The notes under the pieces were generated by a model. The model saw only the letters and a list, made by a program, of their open reading frames with translations, searched no databases and was not told the DNA's origin. From assembly GCF_019097855.1 (NCBI RefSeq), contig NZ_JAHRGL010000019.1:248001-312000 (forward strand): DNA of 64,000 bases, given 5' to 3'. The position numbers were made by a program, and so were the translations under genes. Below are positions 31,876-42,800 of the stretch, piece by piece (the stretch's first letter is position 1; each line of letters opens with the position of its first letter). The stretch is from Geopseudomonas aromaticivorans (GTDB lineage Bacteria > Pseudomonadota > Gammaproteobacteria > Pseudomonadales > Pseudomonadaceae).

Positions 31876-32688
31876 TCAGTCGAGCTGCAGCCACACCGGC
31901 GCGTGATCCGACGGCTTGTCCATGCCGCGCAGCTCGTAGTCGATGCCGGCGGCTTGCAGGCGCGGCGTCAGGCCGGTCGAGGTCATGATCAGATCGATGC
32001 GCAGGCCGCGCTTGGGCTGGTCCTCGAAGCCGCGGCTGCGGTAGTCGAACCAGCTGAAGCGGTCGTTCACCTCTGGGTGCAGCACCCGGAAGCTGTCCAC
32101 CAGACCCCAACCGTGCAGGCGGGCCATCCACTCGCGCTCCTCCGGCAGGAAGCTGCACTTGCCGCTGCGCAGCCAGCGCTTGGCGTTTTCCGCGCCGATG
32201 CCGATGTCGCTGTCCTGCGGCGAGATATTGAAGTCGCCCATCACCACCACGCCTTGTGCGGGGCTGAACCGCTCCTCGAGCAGGCGCTGCAGGTCGGCGT
32301 AGAACTGCGTCTTGGCCGGAAACTTGCTCGCATGGTTGCGGCTCTCGCCCTGCGGGAAGTAGCCGTTGAACACGTGCAGCGGCTGGCCCTGGGCATCGGT
32401 GAAGGTGGCGCCGATGAAGCGCCGCTGCGATTCCTCGCCGTCCCACGGGAAGCCCTTGATCAGGTTCTGCGGCGCCTGGCGCGAGAGCAGGGCGACGCCG
32501 TAGTGGCCCTTCTGGCCGTGATACTCGACGTGATAGCCGAGCGCCTCGACCGCGGCGCGGGGAAACTGTTCGTCCGCCACCTTGGTTTCCTGCAGACCGA
32601 TGACATCCGGCTGGTGCCGCTCGATCAGCTCAGCCAGCTGATGAGGACGTGCGCGCAAGCCATTGATATTGAAGGAAACGAGTTTCAT
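31876..32688 (-). CDS. xthA: Exodeoxyribonuclease III
   Basis: DNA-repair AP endonuclease and 3'-5' exonuclease of 270 aa, full length for the family. Active-site motifs of the EEP fold: [13 protein letters not shown] (Asn), GLQETKV (Glu), GDFNISPQD (Asp/Asn), and the C-terminal [13 protein letters not shown] (Asp/His). GGAAA lies upstream of the ATG, and a -10-like TAGGAT lies about 35 bp upstream on the minus strand. It is divergent from tpx across 236 bp. Confidence 0.97.
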   Translation of the reverse strand: MKLVSFNINGLRARPHQLAELIERHQPDVIGLQETKVADEQFPRAAVEALGYHVEYHGQKGHYGVALLSRQAPQNLIKGFPWDGEESQRRFIGATFTDAQGQPLHVFNGYFPQGESRNHASKFPAKTQFYADLQRLLEERFSPAQGVVVMGDFNISPQDSDIGIGAENAKRWLRSGKCSFLPEEREWMARLHGWGLVDSFRVLHPEVNDRFSWFDYRSRGFEDQPKRGLRIDLIMTSTGLTPRLQAAGIDYELRGMDKPSDHAPVWLQLD

Positions 32689-32924
32689 GGACAGTTTTCC
32701 GTGGGGGACAGTTCGAGCGCGATCCTAGCCGATCGTCCGCGCCCAGGCCACCGTGCGGCCGTGGCCAGTACCTGCTCGAAATGCATGGATTTGCCGGTTC
32801 GGCTGCATGCTAGGCTTTTCGGCACGCTGCTGTCGGGAGGTCTTCTCCGCTGACGGGGCGCACAATAGCTCTTTCGAAGCTCTAGGTTTCGTACTTAACC
32901 CATTGAAAATAAAGGATTCAAGCA

Positions 32925-33422
32925 ATGAGCCAAGTGACCCTGAAGGGCAACCCGGTGCACGTGGATGGCCAGCTGCCGCAGGCCGGTGCCCTGGCCCCGG
33001 CCTTCCGCCTGGTAGCCGCCGACCTGTCCGACAAGTCCCTCGCCGACTTCGCCGGCCAGCGCAAGGTGCTTAACATCTTCCCCAGCATCGATACGCCGAC
33101 CTGCGCTACCTCGGTGCGCAAGTTCAACGCCGAGGCCAGCCAGCTGAGCAACACCGTGGTGTTGTGCATCTCGGCCGACCTGCCGTTCGCGCAGAAGCGC
33201 TTCTGCGCCGCGGAAGGCCTGGACAAGGTGGTCAACCTGTCGACCCTGCGCGGTCGCGAGTTCCTCAAGGATTACGGCGTGGCTATCGCCGAAGGCCCGC
33301 TGCTCGGCCTGGCCGCCCGCGCCGTGGTGGTGCTGGATGAGAACGACAAGGTGCTGCACAGCCAGCTGGTTTCCGAGATCGGCAACGAGCCGGACTACGC
33401 GGCGGCGCTGGCGGCACTCTGA
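32925..33422 (+). CDS. tpx: Thiol peroxidase
   Basis: Atypical 2-Cys peroxiredoxin (165 aa) that reduces H2O2 and alkyl hydroperoxides using thioredoxin. The peroxidatic Cys is in [15 protein letters not shown] (about residue 60) and the resolving Cys in QKRFCAAEG (about residue 94). The start [18 protein letters not shown] is typical. AAGGA lies before the ATG. Two hairpins follow the gene. The 236-bp upstream region is shared with divergent xthA; no clear OxyR site was found. Confidence 0.97.
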   Translation: MSQVTLKGNPVHVDGQLPQAGALAPAFRLVAADLSDKSLADFAGQRKVLNIFPSIDTPTCATSVRKFNAEASQLSNTVVLCISADLPFAQKRFCAAEGLDKVVNLSTLRGREFLKDYGVAIAEGPLLGLAARAVVVLDENDKVLHSQLVSEIGNEPDYAAALAAL

Positions 33423-33437
33423 GTCGCCAGGCTCCTG

Positions 33438-33457
33438 AAGCCCGCCCTGGCGGGCTT
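33438..33457 (+). terminator. First hairpin after tpx
   Basis: AAGCCCG pairs with CGGGCTT around CCCTGG (7 bp or more), 15 bp after the tpx stop. No strong T tract; probably acts with the stronger hairpin at 33498. Confidence 0.5.
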
Positions 33458-33497
33458 GCGTGGTGGCAGGCTTGGCCGTAGAGGTCAGGCTACCACG

Positions 33498-33531
33498 CAA
33501 CAAAAAGCCCGCTTTCGCGGGCTTTTTGTTG
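33498..33531. terminator. Strong bidirectional terminator between tpx and the glycine-zipper gene
   Basis: A perfect 15-bp stem (CAACAAAAAGCCCGC and its complement) with a TTTC loop. The arms supply a T5 run on both strands, so it ends both convergent genes. Confidence 0.93.
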
Positions 33532-33558
33532 GGAGCGATAGGCTCGGCGTGGTGATGA

Positions 33559-33915
33559 TCAGCGACCCATGCCATTGCTGATGGCACCGCCGGCCGCGCC
33601 GCCGAGGCCCGCGCCGACCGCACCGCCGGTGCTGCCGCCGAGGGTGTTGCCGAGCAGCGAGCCGCCCGCAGCGCCCAGGCCGCTGCCCACGGCGACCTTG
33701 GTCTTGTTGCCGCTCTTGGCGGTCATCGCGCCACCGGCAGCGGCGCCCAGGCCGGCACCGACCGCAGCACCGGTCTTGCCACCGAGCGACTGACCGAGGA
33801 CGTTGCCCAGGGCGCCACCGAGACCGCCGCCGACCGCCGCGCGAGTGCCGCCATCGGCCATGGCGCCTTGGGCGCACAGCAGGCTCAGGGTCAGGACGGA
33901 AAGTGCTTTACGCAT
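33559..33915 (-). CDS. Glycine-zipper periplasmic/outer-membrane protein
   Basis: A 118-aa exported protein with a signal peptide (about 1-20, ending GAMA). The mature part is almost entirely glycine-zipper sequence (GxxxG repeats). It contains two tandem units of about 44 residues, each starting VG-GLG and running through LGGxTGxAVGAGLG-AAGGA. Such proteins usually sit in or on the outer membrane; function unknown. I chose the ATG at 33915 because it gives a clean signal peptide; the long in-frame extension upstream does not look like protein. Confidence 0.82.
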   Translation of the reverse strand: MRKALSVLTLSLLCAQGAMADGGTRAAVGGGLGGALGNVLGQSLGGKTGAAVGAGLGAAAGGAMTAKSGNKTKVAVGSGLGAAGGSLLGNTLGGSTGGAVGAGLGGAAGGAISNGMGR

Positions 33916-34109
33916 GTTGGGAACCTCGAGGAAGAAAACAGGGGGGAGTATTGTCCCGGCTCGCGCGGCGTTGGACAAACGCCATGCGCTCCGGTTGGAA
34001 ACGGGTTCACGCGTCGAGAGTCCCCGGGGCCGGCAAACCGTGCATCTGACGGTGACGAAGCCGGGCGGGTAGCGCTGTCGACGCAGCGGAAGGTGAGACA
34101 ACGGCAAAG

Positions 34110-34141
34110 GCGCGAGGTTCGCCGCAGCAGGAACCTCGCGC
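34110..34141 (-). terminator. Terminator after the LLM oxidoreductase gene
   Basis: A perfect 11-bp stem (GCGCGAGGTTC with GAACCTCGCGC) and 10-nt loop, 12 bp past the stop, followed by CTTTG on the minus strand. The rest of the gap to 33915 shows nothing recognisable. Confidence 0.75.
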
Positions 34142-34153
34142 GCTACGGCGCAC

Positions 34154-35152
34154 TCAGCCGCGCAGCCCGGCGACGATCTCGAATGAGCGCAGGCGGTCGG
34201 CAGGCTCGTAGAAGTCGCCGGTGAAGATCAGCTCATCGGCGCCGGTCTGCTGGAGGATCATCTCCAGGCGGGCGCGGACCTTTTCCGGGCCGCCGATCAC
34301 TGCCAGGCCGAGGAAGTTGCCGACCGCCTCCTGCTCGCGGGGCAGCCAGCGGCCGGCCATCGACGACACTGGCGGGTGCAGCACCCGGCTCTCGCCGCGC
34401 AGCAGCGCCAGCACCCGCTGATAGGCGGTGGTGGCGAGGAAGGCGGCCTCTTCGTCGCTGGGGGCGGCGACCAGCGGCACCCCGATCATCACGTAGGGCT
34501 TGTCGAGCACCGCCGAAGGCTGGAAGTTGTCGCGGTACAGGCGGATCGCCTCGTGCAGGTAGTGCGGCGCGAAGTGCGAGGCGAAGGCGTAGGGCAAGCC
34601 CTTCTGTGCCGCCAGCTGGGCGCTGTACAGGCTGGAGCCGAGCAGCCAGAGCGGCACCTGGGTGCCGACGCCGGGCATGGCGATCACCCGCTGGCCGGGC
34701 TGTGCCGGGCCGAGCAGGTATTCCAGCTCCTCGACGTCCTGCGGGAAATCATCGTCGCTGCCCGAGCGCGCGCGGCGCAGCGCGCGGGCGGTGTACTGGT
34801 CGGCACCCGGCGCCCGTCCCAGCCCCAGGTCGATGCGTCCCGGGTAGAGGGTGGCGAGGGTGCCGAACTGTTCGGCGATCACCAGCGGTGCATGATTGGG
34901 CAGCATGACGCCACCGGCGCCAACGCGGATGCGCGAGGTGCCCCCGGCCAGGTAGCCGACCAGCACGGCGGTGGCGGAGCTGGCGATGCCGTCCATGTTG
35001 TGGTGCTCGGCCACCCAGAAGCGGGTGAAGTCCAGCGACTCCACATGGCGGGCCAGGGCTAGGGAATTGTGCAGGGCCTGGGCCGGTCCGCCATCGTCGC
35101 GGATGGGGCAGAGGTCGAGCACGGAAAATTTGACGTCGGCCAGTCGGGGCAT
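34154..35152 (-). CDS. LLM-class flavin-dependent oxidoreductase (YhbW-like)
   Basis: A 332-aa luciferase-like monooxygenase family protein (TIM barrel, FMN-dependent; substrate unknown). Typical motifs: [13 protein letters not shown] at the start, [36 protein letters not shown], and [15 protein letters not shown]. The ATG at 35152 has GGAGA upstream and a canonical start. It is divergent from muxA. YhbW of E. coli is the best-known relative; no biochemical role is assigned. Confidence 0.9.
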   Translation of the reverse strand: MPRLADVKFSVLDLCPIRDDGGPAQALHNSLALARHVESLDFTRFWVAEHHNMDGIASSATAVLVGYLAGGTSRIRVGAGGVMLPNHAPLVIAEQFGTLATLYPGRIDLGLGRAPGADQYTARALRRARSGSDDDFPQDVEELEYLLGPAQPGQRVIAMPGVGTQVPLWLLGSSLYSAQLAAQKGLPYAFASHFAPHYLHEAIRLYRDNFQPSAVLDKPYVMIGVPLVAAPSDEEAAFLATTAYQRVLALLRGESRVLHPPVSSMAGRWLPREQEAVGNFLGLAVIGGPEKVRARLEMILQQTGADELIFTGDFYEPADRLRSFEIVAGLRG

Positions 35153-35269
35153 TGCGTTCTCCAAGATTCGTTGCACTCGTTAGGGTGTCACGAACGGCCG
35201 CGCGAGTCTGCCGCTGACAGGTGGCTGGCATGATTCACTGGGCGATCAGCGAACGTGTCAGGCAGGGCT

Positions 35270-35289
35270 CAGGTAAAGTGCAGGTAAAG
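35270..35289 (+). repeat. 11-bp-phased direct repeat upstream of muxA
   Basis: CAGGTAAAG occurs twice, 11 bp apart (35270-35278 and 35281-35289), about 65 bp upstream of muxA. One-turn phasing is typical of OmpR/PhoB-type response-regulator sites. A short stem (AGGCTT...AAGCCT) follows before the ribosome-binding site. The regulator is unknown. Confidence 0.5.
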
Positions 35290-35351
35290 AGGCTTTGCTC
35301 TCCAACTGAGAAGCCTTATCGTTCAGGCTCCCAAGGAAAGTGACCTGCACC

Positions 35352-36629
35352 ATGTCCGAAATCATTGCTCCCAACCGTTCTTCCCGTAACCGCTGGCTGG
35401 CCGGCGCGATTGTCGTTGTGCTGATCGCCGGGCTGGCCTGGTGGCAGTGGCCGGCGGGTGGCCAGCAGCCGGCAGCCGGCGCGGCGCGCGGCCCCGGAGG
35501 TCCGGGCGGCTTTCGCGGCATGGGTGGCGGACCGGTGCCGGTGCGGGTGGCCGAGGTGGTGCGCGGCGACTTCGCCGTCGAACTCAAGGCCCTTGGCACG
35601 GTGACCGCCTACAACACGGTAAACGTGCTGCCGCGGGTGGACGGCCAGCTGGTCAAGGTGCTGTTCGAGGAGGGCCAGCAGGTCAAGGCCGGGCAGCTAC
35701 TGGTGCAGATCGACCCGCGGCCCTATCGGGTGGCGCTGCAGCAGGCCGAGGGCAATCTTCAGGAGCGGCGCGCCGAGCTGCAGAATGCCGAGCTGGACCT
35801 GCAGCGCTACCAGGGCCTGTACGCCGAGGACTCCATCGCCAAGCAGACGCTGGACACCCAGCGCGCCCAGGTCGAGCAGCTGCGCGGCGGCCTGAACAGC
35901 CTGGAAGCGGCGGCGGCCAGCGCGCGCCTGAACCTCGATTTCACCGCGGTGCGCGCGCCCATCGCCGGCCGCCTCGGCCTGCGCCAGGTGGACGTCGGCA
36001 ACCTGGTCACCAGCGGCGATGCCACCCCGCTGGTGACCATCACCCAGACCACACCGATCAGCGTCAGCTTCACCCTGCCCGAGGCCGAGCTGCCGGCGGT
36101 GCTGCAGCCGTTCCGCGCCGGCGCGCCGCTGGTGGTCGAGGCCTGGGATCGCGGCGAGCGCCAGCGGCTGGCCGAGGGCGAGCTGGCCAGCCTGGACAAC
36201 CAGATCGACACCACCACCGGCACCGTGCGCCTCAAGGCGCGCTTCGCCAACGGCGACGAGCAGTTGTTCCCCAACCAGTTCGTCAACGTGCGCCTGCGTG
36301 TCGGCACCCGCCAGCAGGCCACGCTGATTCCCTCGGCGGCCCTGCAGTTCGGCGCGAAAGGCACCTTCGTCTACGTGGTCGGCGCCGACAACAAGGTGCA
36401 ACTGCGAGCGGTGCAGGCTGGGCCGAGCAACGGCGAGACCACCCTGATCGAGTCGGGCCTGGCTCTCGGCGAGCGCCTGGTGCTGGAAGGCACCGACCGT
36501 CTGCGCGACGGCGGCCAGGTCGAGGTGATCGACGGCCAGGGCGCCCCTGCGCAACCACCGGCCGCGGCGCCGAACAAGGCGGCTGACCAGCCCACGGCCA
36601 AGCCGCAAGCGGCGAAGAGCGGCGCATGA
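35352..36629 (+). CDS. muxA: RND efflux periplasmic adaptor MuxA (MdtA-like)
   Basis: Membrane-fusion protein (425 aa) linking the RND pumps MuxB/MuxC to the outer-membrane channel OpmB. Order: an N-terminal anchor (about 15-35), a Gly/Pro linker, lipoyl/barrel halves ([33 protein letters not shown]), an alpha-hairpin coiled coil between them, and a C-terminal Ala/Lys-rich tail. The ATG at 35352 has AAGGAAAG upstream. Its stop overlaps the muxB ATG (ATGA). Name given for the two-pump layout, which matches MuxABC-OpmB. Confidence 0.93.
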   Translation: MSEIIAPNRSSRNRWLAGAIVVVLIAGLAWWQWPAGGQQPAAGAARGPGGPGGFRGMGGGPVPVRVAEVVRGDFAVELKALGTVTAYNTVNVLPRVDGQLVKVLFEEGQQVKAGQLLVQIDPRPYRVALQQAEGNLQERRAELQNAELDLQRYQGLYAEDSIAKQTLDTQRAQVEQLRGGLNSLEAAAASARLNLDFTAVRAPIAGRLGLRQVDVGNLVTSGDATPLVTITQTTPISVSFTLPEAELPAVLQPFRAGAPLVVEAWDRGERQRLAEGELASLDNQIDTTTGTVRLKARFANGDEQLFPNQFVNVRLRVGTRQQATLIPSAALQFGAKGTFVYVVGADNKVQLRAVQAGPSNGETTLIESGLALGERLVLEGTDRLRDGGQVEVIDGQGAPAQPPAAAPNKAADQPTAKPQAAKSGA

Positions 36630-39600
36630 ACCTCTCGCGCCCGTTCATCCTCCGCCCGGTCGCCACCACCCTGATCATGCTGGCGATCTTCCTCTGCGGG
36701 GTGATCGCCTACCGCCTGCTGCCGGTGTCGGCGCTGCCCGAAGTGGACTACCCGACCATCCGCGTGATGACCCTGTATCCCGGCGCCAGCCCGGAGGTGA
36801 TGACCAGCGCGGTGACCGCGCCGCTGGAGCGCCAGTTCGGCCAGATGCCGGGGCTCAAGCAGATGTCGTCGAGCAGCTCCGGCGGCGCTTCGGTGATCAC
36901 CCTGCGCTTCACCCTCGAGGTGGACCTCGACGTTGCCGAGCAGGAGGTGCAGGCGGCGATCAACGCGGCGACCAACCTGCTGCCCAACGACCTGCCGGCA
37001 CCGCCGGTGTACAACAAGGTGAATCCGGCCGACACCCCGGTGATGACCCTGGCGATCACCTCGCCGAGCATGCCGCTGCCGCAGATCAACGATCTGGTCG
37101 ACACCCGCATGGCGCAGAAGCTGGCGCAGATCAGCGGCGTCGGCCTGGTCAGCCTGGCCGGCGGCCAGCGCCCGGCGGTGCGCATCCAGGCCAACCCCGA
37201 GGCGCTGGCCGCCTACGGGCTGAACCTGTCCGACGTGCGCACGCTGATCACCGCGTCCAACGTCAACCAGCCCAAGGGCAACTTCGACGGCCCGACGCGG
37301 GTGTCGCAGCTCGACGCCAACGACCAGCTGAAATCCGCCGACGAGTATCGCGACCTGGTGCTCAGCTACCAGAACGGCGCTGCGCTGCGCCTGAAGGACG
37401 TGGCGAGCATCCAGGACGGCACCGAGAACGAGCGCCTGGCCGCCTGGGCCAACCAGAATGCGGCGGTGCTGGTGAACATCCAGCGTCAGCCCGGCGCCAA
37501 CGTCATCGAGGTGGTCGAGCGCATCCAGGCGCTGCTGCCGCAGATCAGCGCCAGCCTGCCGGCCAGCCTGCAGGTGATCCAGCTCACCGACCGCACCCAG
37601 ACCATCCGCGCCGCGGTGCACGACGTGCAGTTCGAGCTGGTGCTGGCGGTGGCGCTGGTGGTGCTGGTGACCTTCCTGTTCCTGCGCAAGCTGTCGGCCA
37701 CGGTGATTCCCTCCATCGCCGTGCCGCTGTCGCTGATCGGCACCTTCGGCGTCATGTACGTCGCCGGCTTCTCGATCAACAACCTGACCCTGATGGCGCT
37801 GACCGTGGCCGCCGGCTTTGTGGTCGACGACGCCATCGTCATGCTGGAGAACATCGCCCGCCACCTGGAGGAGGGCGAGACGCCGCTGCAGGCGGCGCTC
37901 AAGGGCGCCCGGCAGATCGGCTTCACCCTGATCTCGCTGACCTTCTCGCTGATCGCCGTGCTGATCCCGCTGCTGTTCATGGCCGACGTGGTGGGCCGGC
38001 TGTTCCGCGAGTTCGCCATCACCCTGGCGGTGGCCATCCTCATCTCGCTGCTGGTGTCGCTGACCCTGACGCCGATGATGTGTGCGCTGTTCCTCAAGCA
38101 CCAACCCGAGGAGCGACAGAGCCGCTTCTACCGCGCCAGCGGCGCCTGGATCGACGCCCTGATCGCCCGCTACGACGTCGGCCTGCAGTGGGTGCTGCGC
38201 CACCAGCCGCTGACCCTGCTGGTCGCGGTAGCGACCCTCGGCCTCACCGTGCTGCTGTACCTGGCGGTGCCCAAGGGCTTCTTCCCGGTGCAGGACACCG
38301 GAGTGATCCAGGGCATTTCCGAGGCGCCGCAGAGCGTGTCCTTCCGTGCCATGGGCGAGCGCCAGCAGCGCCTGGCCGAGGTGATCCTCAAGGACCCGGC
38401 GGTGGCGAGCCTGTCCTCCTATATCGGCGTGGACGGCGACAACGCCACCCTCAACAGCGGCCGCCTGCTGATCAACCTCAAGCCGCACGCCGAGCGCGAC
38501 GCCACCGCCAGCCAGGTGATCGAGCGCCTGCGTCCGCAACTGGCGCGGGTGCCGGGCATCGAGCTGTTCCTGCAGCCGGTACAGGACCTGACCATCGAGG
38601 ACCGGGTCAGCCGCACCCAGTTCCAGTTCAGCCTGGAGTCGCCGGATGCCGCCCTGCTGGAGGAGTGGACGCCCAGGCTGGTCGAGGCGCTCGGCCGCCA
38701 GGCGCAGCTCACCGACGTCACCAGCGATCTGCAGAGCCGCGGCCTGCAGGTCTACCTGCAGATCGACCGCGACGCCGCCGCCCGCCTGGGCGTGACGGTG
38801 GCGGCCATCGATGACGCGCTGTACGACGCCTTCGGCCAGCGGCAGATCTCGACCATCTACACCCAGGCCAGCCAGTACCGCGTGGTGCTGGAGACCGAGG
38901 CCGCCGACCGTCTCGGCCCGCAGGCGCTGCGCCAGCTGTACGTGGCCAGTTCCACCGCCGCCGGCGAGAGCGGCCAGGTGCCGCTGTCCTCGCTGGCGCG
39001 CATCGAGGAGCGCCCGGCGGCGCTGCTGGTCAACCACATCGGCCAGTTCCCGGCGGCGACCCTGTCGTTCAACCTGGCGCCGGGCGTCTCGCTGGGCGCG
39101 GCGGTGGCGGCCATCGAGCAGGTGCAGCAGGAGATCGGCCTGCCGGAGGCCATCGTCAGCCAGTTCCAGGGTGCCGCTGAGGCGTTCCGCGCCTCGCTGT
39201 CGAGCACCCTGCTGCTGATCCTGGCCGCCATCGTCACCATGTACATCGTGCTCGGCGTGCTCTACGAGAGCTACATCCACCCGATCACCATCCTCTCCAC
39301 CCTGCCGTCCGCCGCGGTCGGCGCCCTGCTGGCGCTGCTGCTGTCGGGCAACGACCTCGGCCTGATCGCCATCATCGGCATCATCCTGCTGATCGGCATC
39401 GTCAAGAAGAACGCGATCATGATGATCGACTTCGCTTTGGAGGCCGAACGCCAGCAGGGCATGGACCCGCAGGCGGCGATCCACCGCGCGGCGCTGCTGC
39501 GCTTTAGGCCGATCCTGATGACCACCCTGGCGGCGCTGTTCGGCGCCGTGCCGCTGATGCTGGCCTCGGGCTCCGGCGCCGAGCTGCGCCAGCCGCTGGG

Positions 39601-39730
39601 TCTGGTGCTGGTCGGCGGTCTGCTGCTCAGCCAGCTGCTGACCCTGTTCACCACGCCGGTGATCTACCTGGCCTTCGACCGCCTCAGCCGGCGCTTCATG
39701 GGTCGGAGTGCGGCGGGGGTGACGGTATGA
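36626..39730 (+). CDS. muxB: RND efflux pump MuxB (MdtB-like)
   Basis: Inner-membrane proton-driven RND transporter of 1034 aa with the usual 12 helices and two large periplasmic loops. N-terminus [18 protein letters not shown] is RND-typical. The proton-relay Asp pair is present in helix 4 ([17 protein letters not shown]), and the helix 10-12 region includes [19 protein letters not shown]. It forms a heteromultimeric pump with MuxC. It is translationally coupled to muxA; a 125-bp repeat-bearing spacer separates it from muxC. Confidence 0.96.
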   Translation: MNLSRPFILRPVATTLIMLAIFLCGVIAYRLLPVSALPEVDYPTIRVMTLYPGASPEVMTSAVTAPLERQFGQMPGLKQMSSSSSGGASVITLRFTLEVDLDVAEQEVQAAINAATNLLPNDLPAPPVYNKVNPADTPVMTLAITSPSMPLPQINDLVDTRMAQKLAQISGVGLVSLAGGQRPAVRIQANPEALAAYGLNLSDVRTLITASNVNQPKGNFDGPTRVSQLDANDQLKSADEYRDLVLSYQNGAALRLKDVASIQDGTENERLAAWANQNAAVLVNIQRQPGANVIEVVERIQALLPQISASLPASLQVIQLTDRTQTIRAAVHDVQFELVLAVALVVLVTFLFLRKLSATVIPSIAVPLSLIGTFGVMYVAGFSINNLTLMALTVAAGFVVDDAIVMLENIARHLEEGETPLQAALKGARQIGFTLISLTFSLIAVLIPLLFMADVVGRLFREFAITLAVAILISLLVSLTLTPMMCALFLKHQPEERQSRFYRASGAWIDALIARYDVGLQWVLRHQPLTLLVAVATLGLTVLLYLAVPKGFFPVQDTGVIQGISEAPQSVSFRAMGERQQRLAEVILKDPAVASLSSYIGVDGDNATLNSGRLLINLKPHAERDATASQVIERLRPQLARVPGIELFLQPVQDLTIEDRVSRTQFQFSLESPDAALLEEWTPRLVEALGRQAQLTDVTSDLQSRGLQVYLQIDRDAAARLGVTVAAIDDALYDAFGQRQISTIYTQASQYRVVLETEAADRLGPQALRQLYVASSTAAGESGQVPLSSLARIEERPAALLVNHIGQFPAATLSFNLAPGVSLGAAVAAIEQVQQEIGLPEAIVSQFQGAAEAFRASLSSTLLLILAAIVTMYIVLGVLYESYIHPITILSTLPSAAVGALLALLLSGNDLGLIAIIGIILLIGIVKKNAIMMIDFALEAERQQGMDPQAAIHRAALLRFRPILMTTLAALFGAVPLMLASGSGAELRQPLGLVLVGGLLLSQLLTLFTTPVIYLAFDRLSRRFMGRSAAGVTV

Positions 39731-39743
39731 CGGGGTGGGCTCT

Positions 39744-39845
39744 GGTGCGCATGGCGCACCCTGCGGGCGTGCACTGTCGTAGGGTGCGCCATGCGCACCA
39801 TGGCGGCGGCTGCGGCAATCACGGTGCGCATGGCGCATCCTGCGG
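39744..39845. repeat. Intergenic palindromic repeat between muxB and muxC
   Basis: GGTGCGCATGGCGCACCCT (39744-39762) and its exact complement (39781-39799) form a perfect 19-bp inverted repeat with an 18-bp loop. A third copy (39823-39845) matches the first at 22 of 23 positions. It looks like a dispersed REP/BIME-type element inserted within the operon and could affect mRNA stability. Confidence 0.85.
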
Positions 39846-39854
39846 GGGGCTGGC

Positions 39855-42800
39855 ATGAACCTCTCCGCGCCCTTCATCCGGCGCCCGGTCGCCACCCTGC
39901 TGCTGAGCCTGGCGATCCTGCTGGTCGGCGCCCTCGGCTTCGGTCTGATGCCGGTGGCGCCGCTGCCGAAGATGGACTTCCCGGCGATCACCGTGCAGGC
40001 CAGCCTGCCCGGCGCCAGCCCGCAGGTGATGGCGGCCACCGTGGCCACGCCGCTGGAGCGCGCGCTGGGCGGCATCGCCGGGATCAGCGAGATGACCAGC
40101 CGCAGCAGCCAGGGCAGCACGCGGATCATCATCCTGTTCGACATCGATCGCGACATCGACGCCGCCGCCCGCGAGGTGCAGGCAGCGATCAACGAGGCGC
40201 GCACCCTGCTGCCCAGCGGCATGCGCAGCATGCCCACCTACCGCAAGGTCAACCCGTCGCAGGCGCCGATCATGGTGCTGTCGCTGACCTCGAAGGTGCT
40301 CGACAAGGGCCAGCTGTACGACGTCGCCTCGACCATCGTGGCGCAGAAGCTGTCGCAGGTCGCCGGGGTCGGCGAGGTGCAGGTCGGCGGCAGCTCGCTG
40401 CCGGCGGTGCGCGTGGAGCTGGAGCCGCGCCTGCTCGACCAGTACGGCATCTCCCTCGACGAGGTGCGCCAGGCAATCGCCGCGGCCAACGTCAAACGGC
40501 CCAAGGGTGCGGTCGCCGATGAGCAGCGCCACTGGCAGGTGCAGGCCAGCGACCAGCTGGAGCGTGCCGAGGACTATCGGCCGCTGGTGATCCGCTACCA
40601 GAACGACGCCCCGGTACGCCTGGGCGACGTGGCCAAGGTGCGCGACGGCGTCGAGGATCGCTACAACAGCGGCTTCTACAACGACAACGAAGCGGTACTG
40701 CTGATCGTCAACCGCCAGGCCGGCGCCAACATCATCGAGACCATCGCCGACATCCGCGCCCGCCTGCCGGCGCTGCGCGCGGCGATCCCGGGCAGCGTCG
40801 ATCTGCAGGTGGCGATGGATCGCTCGCCGGTGATCCGCGCCACCCTGCACGAGGCCGAGCGCACCCTGCTGATCGCCGTGGCGCTGGTGATCCTGGTGGT
40901 GCTGGCCTTCCTCGGCCACTGGCGCGCCGCGCTGATCCCGGCGCTGGCGGTGCCGGTGTCGCTGGTCGGCAGCTTCGCCGCCATGTACCTGCTCGGCTTC
41001 TCGCTGAACAACCTCTCCTTGATGGCCCTGATCATCGCCACCGGGCTGGTGGTGGACGACGCCATCGTGGTGCTGGAGAACATCGCCCGGCATATCGAGA
41101 ACGGCGAGAAGCCGCTGGCGGCGGCGCTCAAGGGCTCGCGCGAGGTGGGCTTCACCCTGCTGTCGATGAACGCCTCGCTGGTGGTGGTGTTCCTCTCCAT
41201 CCTGTTCATGGGCGGCATCGTCGAGCGGCTGTTCCGCGAGTTCGCCATCACCCTGGCGGTGGCCATCGTCATCTCGCTGCTGGTGTCGCTGACCCTGACG
41301 CCGATGCTCTGCGCCCGCTGGCTGAAGGCCAGGAGCGCCGAGCGCGCGCCCAGCCGCCTGCAGCGCGGCGCCCTGCGCGTGCAGGAGCGGGTGCTGGCCG
41401 GCTACGGCAGCAGCCTGGACTGGGCACTGGCCCACGGCAAGCTGATGCTGGTCGGCCTGCTGGCGACCATCGCCCTCAACGTCTACCTGTACGTGGCGGT
41501 GCCCAAGACCTTCCTGCCCCAGCAGGACACCGGCCAGCTGATCGGCATGATCCGTGGCGACGACGGCCTGTCGTTCCAGGTCATGCAGCCGAAGATGGAG
41601 AGCTACCGCCGCGCCCTGCTGGCCGATCCGGCGGTGGACAGCGTGGCCGGCTTCATCGGCGGCGCCGGCGGCATCAACAACGCCTTCGTCATCGTCCGCC
41701 TCAAGCCGATCGCCGAGCGCGAGCTGTCCGCCCAGCAGGTGATCGACCGCATCCGCAAGAACCTGCCCAAGTTGCCCGGTGGGCAGATGTTCCTGATGGC
41801 CGACCAGGACCTGCAGTTCGGCGGCCGCCAGGGACGCAGCTCGGAGAACGAATACGTGCTGCTGGCCAGCGACCTCGACGACCTGCGCATCTGGCTGCCC
41901 AAGGTGCGTGAGGCCCTGGCCGCGCTGCCGCAGCTCACCGACCTCGACAGCAACGAGGGCCGCGGCGCCCAGCAGATCCGCCTGGTGGTCGACCGCGCCA
42001 CCGCCAAGCGCCTGGGGCTGGACATGGACATGGTCACCGCCGTGCTCAACAACGCCTTCAGCCAGCGGCAGATCTCCACCATCTACGACAGCCTCAACCA
42101 GTACAAGGTGGTGATGGAGATCGATCCGCAGTACGCCCAGTACCCCGAGGCGCTGGACCAGATCCACCTGATCGGCAACGACGGCCAGCGCGTGCCGCTG
42201 TCGGCCTTCGCGCGCTGGGAGCGCAGCCTGGAGGAGGACCGGGTGCAGCACCAGGGCCAGTTCGCCGCCGAGAACATCGGCTACTCCATCGCCCCCGGCT
42301 ACAGCGCGGAGCAGGCCAACCAGGCGATCCGCGACGCGGTGGCGCGGGTCGGCCTGCCGACCGCGGTGCAGGGCCAGCTCGGCGGCACCGGCGGCGCGCT
42401 GATGGCGGCGCAGAAGGCCCAGCCGCTGATGATCCTCGGCGCGCTGCTGGTGGTGTACATCGTCCTCGGTATCCTCTACGAGAGCTACATCCACCCGCTG
42501 ACCATCCTCTCCACCTTGCCCTCGGCCGGCGTAGGCGCGCTGCTGGCGATCCAGCTCACCGGCGGGCAGTTCAGCCTGATCTCGCTGCTCGGCCTGTTCC
42601 TGCTGATCGGCGTGGTGAAGAAGAACGCCATCCTGATGATCGACCTGGCCCTGCAACTGGAGCGCCAGGAGCAGCTCAGCCCGCAGGCGTCGATCCGCCG
42701 CGCCTGCCTGCTGCGCTTCCGGCCGATCATCATGACCACCCTGGCGGCGATCCTCGGTGCGCTGCCGCTGCTGCTGGGCAGCGCGGAAGGCGCGGAAATG

